A DNA stretch of 64,000 bases from Brachynemurus nebulosus (Eukaryota; Arthropoda; Insecta; Neuroptera; Myrmeleontidae). The translations under genes were made by a program, and so were the position numbers. The stretch lies in assembly GCA_035578155.1 (NCBI GenBank), contig JAPWDM010000075.1, positions 186,001 to 250,000 of the forward strand, in the 5' to 3' direction. The notes under the pieces are model-generated. The model saw only the letters and a program-made list of their open reading frames with translations, searched no databases and was not told where the DNA came from. Of this stretch, positions 12,695 to 23,393 are shown piece by piece (position 1 is the first letter of the stretch; each line of letters opens with the position of its first letter).

Positions 12695-13196
12695 GGTAAA
12701 TCCCTATAGTAATTGACACGTATAAATTTAAACCGTTATTATTAATAATTAAAGTGGTAATTATTTTTAAAAAAACGAATGAACGAATTCTTTTTTGTGT
12801 CAGTTTATGTCTAACCAAGTCTTGTTACGAAAGGTTTATAAACGTTCTGTCGGTAACTGTTTTAATAATCGCGAGTGTAATCTACAACCAAATTCGTGAA
12901 TATGTTAAAAATTTGTTAAGCAGATGGTTCTCATATTTTATTTGTATGCAGGTTGTGCTAACGATTTAAAATTTTTTTCGAATTTATATGAATATATTAT
13001 AAGTTAACAAATATTAAGTTGCGTATTTTAGTATCAATAAGTTAATATTTTAATTATTTTTTGAGGTGTTTACGACTGTCACGATTTTAATGCCACCAAA
13101 TAATCATTAACAGGGGGAGTCAATAACTATAAGCGTCATAATTTTATCAATTAATAGTTATTGTCATCTGTCATTAACTATAATTCGACTGTGTCT

Positions 13197-13236
13197 GTTG
13201 CTTGTCTTAAGACTAACGAGTCTTAAGACAAGCAAC
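13197..13236. repeat. Perfect 17-bp stem, 6-nt loop hairpin
   Basis: GTTGCTTGTCTTAAGAC (13197-13213) and GTCTTAAGACAAGCAAC (13220-13236) are exact complements. A third related copy, TGTCTTAAGACTCGTTAG, follows at 13237. TCTTAAGA is itself palindromic. It lies inside the pogo-type element. Confidence 0.9.
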
Positions 13237-13283
13237 TGTCTTAAGACTCGTTAGTTGCTTGTTAGTATTAAAATCTACCATAA

Positions 13284-13746
13284 GGCCCGATTTACATTAA
13301 CGCTCTGCTCTCACTCCGATATCACTCCGCTCCAGGTTCGATAAAATATTCTTACACAATAAACAATGAGTGTATTCACATCATCGCTCTGATATCGGTC
13401 CGATACCAGTCACGGTTCTCTCTCGCTCCAATGTCACTCCAATATCAATACCACTCAGGTAATATTTTATCGGAGCGATATCAGACTTGTTATGGCTTGT
13501 ACCTATAGTGTAAACACTTTTTTGATTCCACTCCACTCCGCTTGCATTCAGTTGTTATGAAAAGATATTAATTGTATCGAACTGAGACCGAACTGGGAGT
13601 GTACCCAGAGTGGCATTATAATGTGAATAGAGAACGAATAGGTACCAGCATGATATCAGCACTGTAATGTGAACACAACAAGATTATATCGAATCGGGAG
13701 CGTAGTGATATCGGAGTGAGAGCAGAGCGTTAATGTAAATCGGGCC
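13284..13746. mobile_element. Long-TIR MITE (PIF/Harbinger-like), nested in the pogo-type element
   Basis: Both ends carry GGCCCGATTTACATTAACG followed by CTCTGCTCTCACTCCGATATCACT, identical for about 43 bp in inverted orientation. The weaker match continues through CTCC and TTCGATA. The interior keeps repeating variants of CACTCCGATATCA, as if built from multiplied end sequence. The flanks are TAA on the left and CAA on the right, compatible with a 3-bp PIF/Harbinger target. The GGCCC start and TTTACATTAA block also fit that superfamily, but this is an inference from end sequence alone. Confidence 0.85.
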
Positions 13747-13808
13747 CAAGTGTCAAGAATGCTTTTATTCGTAACTCAACATGTGGTTAATGTTTTTTAA
13801 TTGAAGAT

Positions 13809-13931
13809 ATGCTTAAGGTTAAAAAGAGCCTGCCATATTTAAAACAATATTCTGAGGTTGATTTAAAGCTAACCATCCAAGCTGTCATGAATGGTATGAG
13901 TAAAAAAGAAGTATTTAGATACATAAGTTGA
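13809..13931 (+). pseudogene. N-terminal psq helix-turn-helix of a pogo/CENP-B-type transposase, truncated
   Basis: An ATG opens a 40-codon frame that ends in TGA. The segment YSEVDLKLTIQAVMNGMSKK matches the first helices of the psq/CENP-B N-terminal DNA-binding fold, in which a Tyr-Ser-x-x-Asp-Leu start is followed by an Ala-Val-x-Asn-Gly-Met-Ser turn. In intact proteins this is followed by a second helix-turn-helix and a DDE/D catalytic domain. Here the frame stops after VFRYIS and neither follows. It lies on the plus strand inside the TIR element 12692-14313, so it is most likely what an internal deletion left of that element's own transposase. It is too short to catalyse anything. Confidence 0.75.
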
Positions 13932-14802
13932 CAATGATTTTTCACCTATGTTTTATAATTTGATTTCAAAATAAATGTTTAATTAGGTATTATAATTGCT
14001 GCATTATTGCTCCTATTGCTTTCTTTCTCATAAGTGTGGCATTTCTGAAAAAGGAAAAGATGTCAATAACTAATCTACCGACTGTCAATGATTATCTTCA
14101 AAGTGTCAATTACTGAAAATTGTACATTAATTCATTTTTACTAATTTATTTATATATCTGTCGTTATAAAACTGACGGTTTTACATGAATATAGACAAAA
14201 TGGTCTTCACAATACGCTTTTTGATTTCTATAAAATCAACATACTTTCCAAATTATAGTCGTTTTTAAAAAAAATTTACCCTAGGGTGTCAATCACTATA
14301 CCGTTTACCCTATTTCCATATTATACAAAGATAAGCTATGGTGACCGATCGAAAAACTGCTTAAATTATTGGAACTAATTCCAATTTAACAGATTTTTTA
14401 GATGTTTATTTATGTACATATCAACTTCACTTATAAATAATTAACATTAAAAAATAATTCTGTGGAAGTTGTTTTTCACCCATTGATGCAACGACTAGCC
14501 TACATGATGACGACTGGTTATTCTACAAGAGAACTTCCTTATTCCTTTCTACAGTTTAAGTGTACTAAAAGAAAAAATTGCTAAGTGTGTGTTAAACACG
14601 CGCTAAGACAGAATTTCGTAGTCAGTAGTCAGAACTTTTCACAGTATTGGGATTCACAGTTGCAATTTGAATTTTATTTTTATCATTTCCATAAATACAT
14701 ATACTCGTACAAACATTTATAGGAATTAGATATTGATTAAAAATTTTATTCTTTTAATTTATAATTTATATACAATTTTATTTAAACCAAAAAAGGAGAA
14801 AG

Positions 14803-14933
14803 TCGTAGAAAAAGTATAGTATTCCACTCGCTTTCAATTACGACACTCGTCTCGTAAACTCGGCTCGTGTCGCAAATTCATCTTCGTGAGTAATAGCTAT
14901 CATTACCAGCTCATTGAATAATATACTATTCTT
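14803..14933 (-). repeat. CpG-rich hairpin module, copy M3
   Basis: It starts TCGTAGAAAAAGTATAGT and ends AATAATATACTATTCTTA, the same ends as M1 in reverse orientation. The interior (CACTCGCTTTCAATTACGAC, CTCGGCTCGTGTCGC) keeps the CTCG/CGAG words and CpG enrichment. Its arms differ from those of M1 and pair less well than in the other copies. Confidence 0.65.
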
Positions 14934-16389
14934 ACTTTCATTTAATGTTAAAATTGGCCATTAATTTGAAAATAATATTGGTATGAGAACTTTTTATCTC
15001 TATATGAGTCTTAAAAAATTAATAACAGTTTTTAAAAGATGATCCTGTTTATTAAATTGCGTTAAGTCCGACACTGATTATTAAAAAGTGGTCAAGTGTG
15101 GATAGACCATACAAATGTGGTTAGATAATGCGATGATAGACATGAGAAATTTTGTAAGGATTTCGTTGTTGTGTTACGAAATCCTAAAAAAACATTATCA
15201 ACATTGTACAACTTATTTCTGTTATTTTTGATTATTGATAAAATTCAATTTATTTAAAAGGAACTATTATCAAAAAATGATAAAAATAAATATCAAATAA
15301 AATATCAAATTTGATAAAACTTCAAATGTAATTCTCCCGTATTTATTTAGCCACTATATCTGCTTCTATAAATTATCAATTACGTTTTTGATATCTTCTT
15401 TAAAAATTTTTAAACAAATAAAATAATGGAAAATTCTTCATGTCAATCAAAAATGTCAGATAGAAAGAGAAAAACAAATAAAAATTACATAAGTAAACGT
15501 AATTTTATTTTTGTTTTTAAAGCTTTTATTTTTCAAGAAAAATTTAATATACAATATTTCTATCTCTTTTCTCTGTTTACTTATCTTTAATTAAATAAAT
15601 ATTTTTCATACTTTAAATGTATGAAGGGTATATTGAATGTCTTTGTGCGTATGTACTGCTATTACAAAGTGTAACAAAATAAATACTTAATAAAATAATA
15701 AATTTCAAGTTCGTAGTGCAATATGTGTGGCATACTTTTGAGGTCTACTGTACTAAATGTACATAAATTCGGTTATATAAAAATTGGAGGTGAAAATTTA
15801 AATTAGATTTTCGATTGAAGTGCTTGTTGGAACCTCTTCAGTTATTAAATAAATAAAAAATTATCGAAAAAAAAGAAAATAAGAAACAAAATTTAATATT
15901 TGAATAAATGGCGTCAAGGAAGGATATCTTTTCACAATGGAAAACGAACCTCATTGAAGTACGTAGGTATGTGAAAATATCGGAGATAATATGTCGAAAC
16001 TACCATATATAGCGTGGTCCAAAATTTTGTGCTGTAAAATTTATCGATAACGGAGATACAATCCTGCATAGGGGTGAAATGAAAATCATATTTTTCTAAA
16101 TATTTTCCAGACGCTTTTAAATAACGGATTGATATTTGAGGGATGTGTATTTCCCATTGCAACGTATTTTAAATGTAGTCAATATATTGCCTGAAAATTT
16201 TCAGTATAATTTTCTTAAATTAATGTATAACATTTAAAATACATACGCATTCCAACCCTGTTCTATTTTATAATTATCATATTACAGATATAGTTTAAAA
16301 ATATTTAATAATTAATTAACGGTACATGTGCATTATGTAATTGTATTAAGTAAATATCTCTTGTTTACTCTCTAGAAAATTCTGTTAGG
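14934..16389. other. AT-rich sequence without recognisable feature
   Basis: No TIRs, arrays or convincing coding frames are seen. A 76-codon minus frame at 15932-16162 has ordinary composition (WEIHIPQISIRYLKASGKYL) but no recognised motif. ACTGATTATTAAAAAGTGG near 15072 resembles, in reverse orientation, 44242-44270, a possible old dispersed repeat. Confidence 0.4.
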
Positions 16390-16745
16390 TAGTGTATATG
16401 GCGACTTCCAAACAAAGGATAAAAACATATTTAAGTCAGCTGAAAAGACAAATGAGCTCAGTCAGTCAAGTTTGAAGATGACCCTCTGTCAGTCTCATAT
16501 ATAATGTACTTCGACGGTCGTGTAGGCGGTTAACACGTCACACTTCGTCTTTGCCGTCAGCTGGCTCATCGAGCTTCACGGCTGCTTGCTTTGATTAAAA
16601 ATTTAATCTTACTGAAATATTAATTGTGTCGTAACAAAACGTTCGGATAACACGGGAGAAATTTAGTGTAGTTTAGTGTTTATGCTTTAATATTTCCATA
16701 TTTATGACCAATAATATTTGGTGATATTTAATTAAACGTGAGTTT
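16390..16745 (+). promoter_or_regulatory. Candidate promoter/5' UTR exon with splice-donor-like end
   Basis: This non-repetitive stretch is clearly richer in C, G and CpG than its surroundings (for example GACGGTCGTGTAGGCGG and GTCAGCTGGCTCATCGAGC). It contains TCAGTCAGTC near 16456, which resembles the arthropod initiator TCAGT. It ends in TTAAACGTGAGTTT, where GTGAGT from 16738 matches a splice-donor consensus, followed by a T-rich tract. No open frame is present, so it would be a non-coding first exon. Nothing links it to a gene in this window. Confidence 0.25.
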
Positions 16746-17446
16746 TTTCTTTTTTAATGAAGTTTAATTTTATTTTTTATTTAAACAATTGTATGTTTTG
16801 TAATTATTCAAATTTAACATTTGCTTTTATTCAAATTTAATCTTTTTTTTCTATTTATTAGTATTAGGTTTACTTAGCATTAAGATTATTTTCTCCCGAG
16901 GTTATCTCAGCGTGGTTTGAGTAATTCGTTTATTTTTAATCCCTGTAGACATAGTGGTCACATTACAGGCTGTATAATGAAGCAGTTAACAAGTGGTGAT
17001 CATGTTTGTAATTTTGTAAATTTAGAAGTTTGATTAATGAACATTGTTAAAATTTATTCAACTCTTTTATTTTACTTTTTAAATTTCAGCTTCCAGTCAC
17101 CACAACAATTTATTTTCAGATTTTCAAACATTTAATTTAAAACCTTCTTTTAAGTACTGCTTTACCACTAGGACATTTTAAATTTATGTTAATACTTATT
17201 CCATCATTTATGATTAAAGGATGGTTTTGGATAGTACATGTAAGTTATCATCTTTTTTCTTTTTTAACTTTCCATTATTTATTAAGAAAAATTCTTAATA
17301 ATATGATCCTGAAGATTATTCCACACAAAAAAGGTATACTAATTACATTTCGATAAATAATACCGTTTTTTAGTAATTTAGAGTACAAGTATCTATCCCA
17401 AAAATTATCCCTTAATCATAAGTAATGAAATAATTAGTATACCGAT

Positions 17447-17640
17447 CATGAGTCATCGTTAAAAATTTAAAAAATTCTTATATTCAAAACAAATCAATCT
17501 TCTATTCTTTTCTAAAAACAAACTGAATATTTAAAATTTACGTAAATGCAATAATGAAAGCGGTAAAGCCAAGAAAACAGAAATTATTTAAATTCATAGG
17601 TGATGAAGCATGGTTAAATTTAAGTGAAATGGGTTATACC
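17447..17640 (+). repeat. Dispersed ~195-bp repeat Q, copy 1
   Basis: The segment from GAGTCATCGTTAAAAATTT through CAATCTTCTATTCTTTTCT and AAAGCCAAGAAAACAGAAA to AGCATGGTTAAATTTAAG recurs at 19030-19235 (same orientation) and 63596-63790 (opposite). No terminal repeats or coding content are visible, so the class is unknown. Confidence 0.8.
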
Positions 17641-18636
17641 ATAAATTTAGCGATCCTAATGTTCTCATATATAGTACATCCCTTAAAATATGAATTCATT
17701 ATTCAAAAACGTTTAACAAATTTTATTTAAAAGAAGTGGTTTTCGTTTCACCCCTTTACATTTCAGCCTTTGCTTTATCACCATTATTACTAATGTAAGT
17801 CTTGGAAAAAAAGTGTACATAAAAAGGTACTATTTATCCTTAGTAAGATCAAACACAGAATTGAAATATTAAAAGACGCACGTTTCTGGTAATACAAAAA
17901 ACAGAAATGTGTATCACTTAATTCAAATCACTTCCGTAAAGAATTTTTTTTATTTGGTGATGTCATGGAGAGCACTAAAATTTTTCAATGTCTTAAAAAT
18001 CGTAAACAAAATGACGAAAACACGAAGTTACCAATGAGCTGTAGGTTTTCAAAATCATTCTTTTCATTGTCACTAAAATTAGGCATAAAATGGTAACGGA
18101 TTTCCGTCAGATCAACCATACTTCCAAAAAGAATTTCCTCATATGGATCGTTAAAAGGCACATAGTGTCTGAAAAATTATCAAACTGGATCAGGAGACTC
18201 AAAGTAAGGATCCTGTGTTCGAGACAGGCCATTGTGACAAGGCATGAGCTTTTGGAGGCTGGAATGAACAACTGTAAGGAATCGTTCTATGTAATGTTAA
18301 TAGTATATTACTTAGGAAGGAACGTAAGTTTTATTCACATAATTATAATTGTAGATAATTTTACTTTGTGAAAATCCAAAATAAATATGAAAAAAATTGT
18401 TAATTTTGTCAAATTTTCACTTAAATATAGAGATATATTATTTTTCACAAACTAGTTTTCGGTTGATTAAACCATCTTAAGGAGAAAAACTGAACTGAAT
18501 TGAATTCAGTTTGGATAAAAGAATATATTCCGTAACTATATGCTAATGCGAATAAGATTCATTTTAAGAACCCAAAGATAGAGAAATTACACAAATTGAA
18601 CAGCAAAATAAGAATGTTTTTATTTGTGTTTTTTAA

Positions 18637-18870
18637 CTTAATATTAAATACATTATAAATTTGGTGTAAATTTATATTAAATAAATTTTACAAAGTCGAA
18701 TCTACTTATTACATTTTGTTTCAATAATGATATTTTTTCCTCTATAAATTCCTTACGCAAATTAATATTAGATACATTATAAATTTAGTGTAAATTTATA
18801 TGACATAAATTTTACAAAGTCAAATCTATACTTATTACATTGTGTTTCAATAATGATATTTTTTCGACTC
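18637..18870 (+). repeat. Tandem duplication, ~130-bp unit, two copies
   Basis: TTAATATTAAATACATTATA (18637) through CAATAATGATATTTTTTCC is repeated as TTAATATTAGATACATTATA (18763) through CAATAATGATATTTTTTCG. The two units differ by a handful of substitutions and small indels. Confidence 0.85.
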
Positions 18871-19029
18871 CTACTATTAAAAGTAACATTGTGTGCACGG
18901 CTGACTATATGTAAAAATTAACAATTGTCCACACAATGCGGAAATAGCCGTGGGAAATTATTTCTCACTGCTTAGTATAATAAAAAAGTAGGCTCTGTCT
19001 TTAATTTAACATATAATCTATATATACTT

Positions 19030-19235
19030 CTTTTCAGATAAAATTGATCATGAGTTTTCGTTAAAAAATTAAATAATTCTTATATTCGAAACAAATCGAT
19101 CTTCTATTCTTTTCTAAAAATAAACTGCAAATTTAAAATTTACACAAAAGCAATAATAAAAGAGATAAAGCCAAGAAAACGGAAATTATTTAAATTCAAA
19201 GTTACGAAGCATGGTTAAATTTAACTGAAATAGAC
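19030..19235 (+). repeat. Dispersed ~195-bp repeat Q, copy 2
   Basis: Aligns along its whole length with 17447-17640 (GATCTTCTATTCTTTTCT, AAAGCCAAGAAAACGGAAA, GAAGCATGGTTAAATTTAA), diverged by substitutions and short indels. Confidence 0.8.
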
Positions 19236-19419
19236 CATAATTAATACTAAAAATATACATATGTAAGTTGATTATTTATTACTGTTTCCATAGTTTCAAA
19301 GTATGCTTTTGCAAAAATTTGAACATCTTATCATTGACATTATAAATCTAAAAAATTTTTACTACTTATTTTAATTTTATTTTAATTATTTATGTTAAAT
19401 TTTACGAGAAAAAATGTGC

Positions 19420-19567
19420 TCGTAGAAAAAGTATAGTGTAAAATACGTGGGAAAAAATTATTTCTCACTCATATGAATTGTTGCAGTCGCCCTGCGGGCT
19501 CGCGCAACAAACTCATATTCGTGAGAAATAAGCCTCTTTTCCCACTTATTGTACAATATACTATTTC
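19420..19567 (-). repeat. CpG-rich hairpin module, copy M4
   Basis: The ends are TCGTAGAAAAAGTATAGT and CAATATACTATTTCC, as in the other copies. The arms are GTGGGAAAAAATTATTTCTC with GAGAAATAAGCCTCTTTTCCCAC, and GAATTGTTGC with GCAACAAACTC. The core is GTCGCCCTGCGGGCTCGC. These arms are unrelated in sequence to those of M1 or M5 yet remain self-complementary. Confidence 0.75.
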
Positions 19568-19828
19568 CTTCTACAATTCCTTACGCAAATTAACTACGTT
19601 GTGATACACGTTTCTGTGCCTTAATTTAAATGTTTTTATGTTCTTATGAAAATTATATTTATAATTATTTACAGTTAACATGGGTTTGATTTTTTCACTT
19701 ACCATTTCGCACACTTCCATATCGATGACAAAATTATACAGATTGGTTGTTAAACTAGTTTTATCTTCAACTGATTGACAACAAATAATAACTAAAGTGC
19801 GAATATTTTACCTGTCAGTAGATAATAA

Positions 19829-19981
19829 GTCGGGAGCGAACTAACCTACGACCGTTTTTTAAGATAAGATTAAAATCTGACCGCGAGAGCGAACTAGTAT
19901 GCAACCCGGGAGCGAACTAACCTACGACCCTTTTTCAAGATATGATTAAAATCTGACCGCGGGAGCGAACTAGTATGCACC
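19829..19981 (+). repeat. Tandem duplication, ~77-bp unit, two copies
   Basis: GGGAGCGAACTAACCTACGA, then AAGATTAAAATCTGACCGCG and GAGCGAACTAGTATGCA, is present twice back to back (19829 and 19906) with few differences. The unit is CpG-richer than its surroundings. Nothing indicates its role. Confidence 0.9.
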
Positions 19982-20569
19982 TCACAATTACCCCCTAGTA
20001 AATTACCCCTAGACTTGATGCTAGAAAATTGAAAAAAAAAACAGGTCATATAGGTTTTTTTTATTTAGATTTTATTTGTAATGATTGCGTTACAAGATTC
20101 AAAAGAATATTTTAAAAATGTGTGCATTCGCTATAAGCTTTTGCCTGGAGGGAATCCAGCTCCTCAAAATCGGCTCCAGCGCCCAAGATGGACAGAATAT
20201 ATCAGTTTATCAGGACGGCATTTGCACATAATTTTAATATTTTCTTTAAGAAATAGTATTTTGTTTTAAATACTTGTTCAATTTTTTCAAGGCGAGTAGC
20301 CACATATTACGATTTCTATTTACCAGATTCTACAAAATAAAAAAAATCATTTGTAACACTGCTATTAAACGGCATTTTGTTTTGAAATTTTCAAAAAAAA
20401 AAAAAATAAATAAATATAAAAGTTACCTCTATATATGCTTTTTCTGGGTTAATTATTGGAAAATATTCTATTTTCAGACATTTTTGAGGCAAAATGAGCA
20501 GATGTATGGCTTTTTTTAAACAAATTTTAGCTTTTTAATATATTTTTGCTTTAAAATATTTAATATTTT

Positions 20570-21100
20570 CAAAAATGTATGATATAATATGTCAAAATTT
20601 AAAATTATTTATTTTGTTGTCAGACAGAGTAAAATGCTGTGTTTATACATTATAATTATAACTGTATTGTCATTTGGATAGAAAATTACGTAAAAATATT
20701 ATTGTTTGAATATGGTTTAACGTAATTTTTGAAAATGGAATAGATAGATTATAAAAACTTATTCAACTGAGAGAAATAGAATATAGCTGAATCGGAATAA
20801 AAAAAATCATGACACGCCACTTATAAAGCCTTTTTTTTTCGAAAGTAGCATTGCAAAAAATGAGATAGAAAAAAAAAACTGTGAGTGTGGGTGTAATGGA
20901 AAATTATTTCTTCCAACATCTTTTCTAACTTTTCTCAAAAAGTAACTAACTTAGAGCAATGGTGTAAAAACATTTTTTACGCAAATTGGCTAACCCTTTT
21001 ACTTTGGCTTGGTGTAAAAAAAATTTTGAAAAATTGTTTAATTCTGGCAAAATACTAATTTTGTTGACAAAAAATGTCCCGAAAATGGATTGGCTGCTTG
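20570..21100 (-). repeat. Dispersed repeat, inverted copy of 38345-38880
   Basis: ATAGAATATAGCTGAATCGG, AAATCATGACACGCCACTTATAAAGCC, AACTTAGAGCAATGGTGTAAAAA and TTCTGGCAAAATACTAATTTTG are each the complement of a block within 38345-38880, in reverse order. At 38 kb this sequence follows the 5' half of a HINE, so the copy here may be a HINE fragment without its 5' end. Confidence 0.75.
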
Positions 21101-21340
21101 CAGAAAAACAATTCTAACAGTTTTGATTAAATTCTAACCCCATAAAACAGAACGTATGTCTGGGAAAAGTTTGAAAGCTAAGATGAAGGGCGTCGAATTA
21201 TTTATTACAGTAAATATAGCTTGCCTCGAGTGGCAATTTATTTTTCCCCTTGATTATCTATTAATGTTGTAGGACCAAGTATTGTACGAATATTCGAATA
21301 GTTTACTTTAAAGTAGCTTCAGAAACCATAACGATATATA

Positions 21341-22135
21341 CAGGGCTGGGAAAAATTGTTCATAGAAACCATTTGAAATAGAAAATGGAAAATGGTTTCC
21401 AAAAATGCATTTAAAATACAAAATGGAAAATGGTTTTGCTAAACATATTTAAAATTGAAAATGTAAAATAGCTATTTAAAATGGATTATAAAATGCAAAA
21501 TGCTTTTTTTACTTTATTTATATACTTTATAAAAAATATTCTATAAATTTTTTATCATTATAATTAAAAAAAAGTTCAAACGTACTGAAATTAAATAAAT
21601 GCAGTCTTTTGAGAAAATTTTGCAAAGTTTGCATGATATGAAAACGAAACTTAACTCTTAAAATATTGTTACTTAAAAATACTGTAAAATTTAATTCCGC
21701 CTTAACATACGATACGACTGCAACTGCTAAATAAAATTATGAAAATCATCTACTCGAAGTACATTTCTTATTGACGTGTCTTAAAAATAGTAGTACACAA
21801 CTTAAGTCAGAAAAGTTGGACTTAAAAGAACTGCAACTCTAGTAATAAATTTAACTCAAGTGATATTGCAACTCGAGTTATAAATAATTTGAGTCAATTA
21901 AATCAACTTACATTTAACTTAGAATTTGTTAGACTTCAAGTCGTTCAATTCAAGTTCTATAATTAATATTGTATACGCATAAATTTGAGTATACATGCAT
22001 TTTCATTTTAAATCTAAAATGGATTAAAATTTCCATGGTTTGATCGAACTTATTTAAAATAGAAAATGCAAAATGCCATTTTGTATTTTAAATACATATT
22101 TAAAATGAAATCATTTTAAATAGTTCCCAGCCCTG
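21341..22135. mobile_element. hAT-type MITE with perfect 8-bp target duplication
   Basis: The ends CAGGGCTGGGAA and TTCCCAGCCCTG are exact inverted repeats of about 12 bp, flanked by identical 8-bp duplications GATATATA (21333-21340 and 22136-22143). CAGGG ends and an 8-bp duplication are hAT hallmarks. The 795-bp interior is dominated at both ends by TTTAAAATGGAAAATG-type words and their complements, so the element partly folds on itself. No coding sequence is present. Confidence 0.93.
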
Positions 22136-22143
22136 GATATATA

Positions 22144-23393
22144 ATTGTATGTTTATCGTAAATATTTTCGTACAAGCTCCAACTTACACGATAATTGCAT
22201 TAAATACAACAAATAATTAACTTTATTATAATATATTTACAAGTGTCTAGTGGAGCTACAAAATGAACTATTAGACATATGTGTATGTATTATGAAGCTG
22301 CTTAATATTTACTACATTATATTGTATTAACTAAACTAAATATTAAGGTACTAAATATACAAATAGGTAGGAAGTGCTTGGAATTAATTATATGATGCAT
22401 TATTGTTCAGCAGCGTATGCCTTCAAAGATGCATATATACGATGCAATATTCTCTTGTCTCGCAGTACATAATTGAATAGAGTTTCAAATTCATAACATC
22501 AAGCTTATTACTTGTACATCAATGATCACATTAATTTAACCTACTACACCGATTCGTTGGTTACGTCTTTGAGTTTAAGATTCGCATAAATTTAAACAAA
22601 TAATTTATGTATACGTATGCATTCATTGTAAACAAATGTAAGAATAGATTTATCTTACACTTCTAATCAAAGTGAGACAGTTAATATTAAACGGAAAAAA
22701 ATTTTTAGTTCTCACAACTGGAAAACTACTAAATTTTTTAGTTAAATATGGCAGTAAGTACACACCAAACTCGATTGAGTCACACTTGATCAAGGGGTCA
22801 AACTAGATTGTCTATGTCTCTGTTCGACTTGTAATGAGTTTATGACGTAAATCTCCCCACTCTATTTGTGTAGATACACACTGTTTGCAGTGTATTAGTT
22901 TGGTGTTTTTTAGTAGTGTGCGTATTTACGCACACCACCGCAATACACGTATTACCAGAGAGAGCTGTTCAACGTGTTTAACCAACAATGGTAACAATGT
23001 ACATATAATGCACTGTGGGTTCGACGACGGACACGGACTGACTAATGCCTTAAGCTGTGACACGACTCCAAATGACTCCGCGCCAATTACACGTTTTTAA
23101 TGTTAGTTGGTTTCTAGTGTTCTATGCACTTGATTGTGTCACATAGGCCACGCCTCTTCTGTGTACGTGTGAGCTGACAATTGAGACTGTGTGTGTAATG
23201 AACCATAATCATTAGCGGCTTTCAAAAATTAAAAGTAATTTCTTTTGTAATGTAAGATTTATATGTTAATATTTTAAAGGCATGTTAAACATAATCCAGA
23301 AGTAACAAAATTCGTAAAATTTAGTTCATATTAATTTGGATAATTATGATTTTGCTGTACATATGTGTACATACTTCATAGAAATTAAATATG
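22144..23393. other. Non-repetitive sequence, GC-richer at 22750-23200
   Basis: No TIR, array or recognised frame is seen. The part 22750-23200 is less AT-rich, with CpG-containing words (CGACGACGGACACGGACTG) and a 71-codon frame (22885-23100) of ordinary composition but no motif. It could be a regulatory region or a decayed gene piece. Confidence 0.35.

Larger units (their letters stand above)
12692..14313 (+). mobile_element. pogo-type DNA transposon remnant, non-autonomous
   Basis: The left end AGGGTAAATCCCTATAG-TAATTGACAC (12692) is complementary to the right end GTGTCAATCACTATACC-GTTTACCCT (14287-14313). The element carries a 40-codon piece of a psq/CENP-B-type helix-turn-helix (13809-13931), which points to the pogo clade of Tc1/mariner. 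A long-TIR MITE (13284-13746) is nested within it and a small palindrome lies at 13197. No catalytic domain is present, so it could move only with help from another copy. The target-site duplication was not resolved. Confidence 0.65.

Noticed and set aside
18860..19000. Another copy of the hairpin-module family
   Set aside because: CATTGTGTG and CACGGCT words recur here in partly inverted order and TTAGTATAATAA is near, but the ends and arm pairing do not line up with M1-M5.
22885..23100. 71-codon frame in the GC-richer stretch as a small secreted protein
   Set aside because: No signal-peptide pattern, no homologue recognised and no transcription context; the two halves differ in composition.
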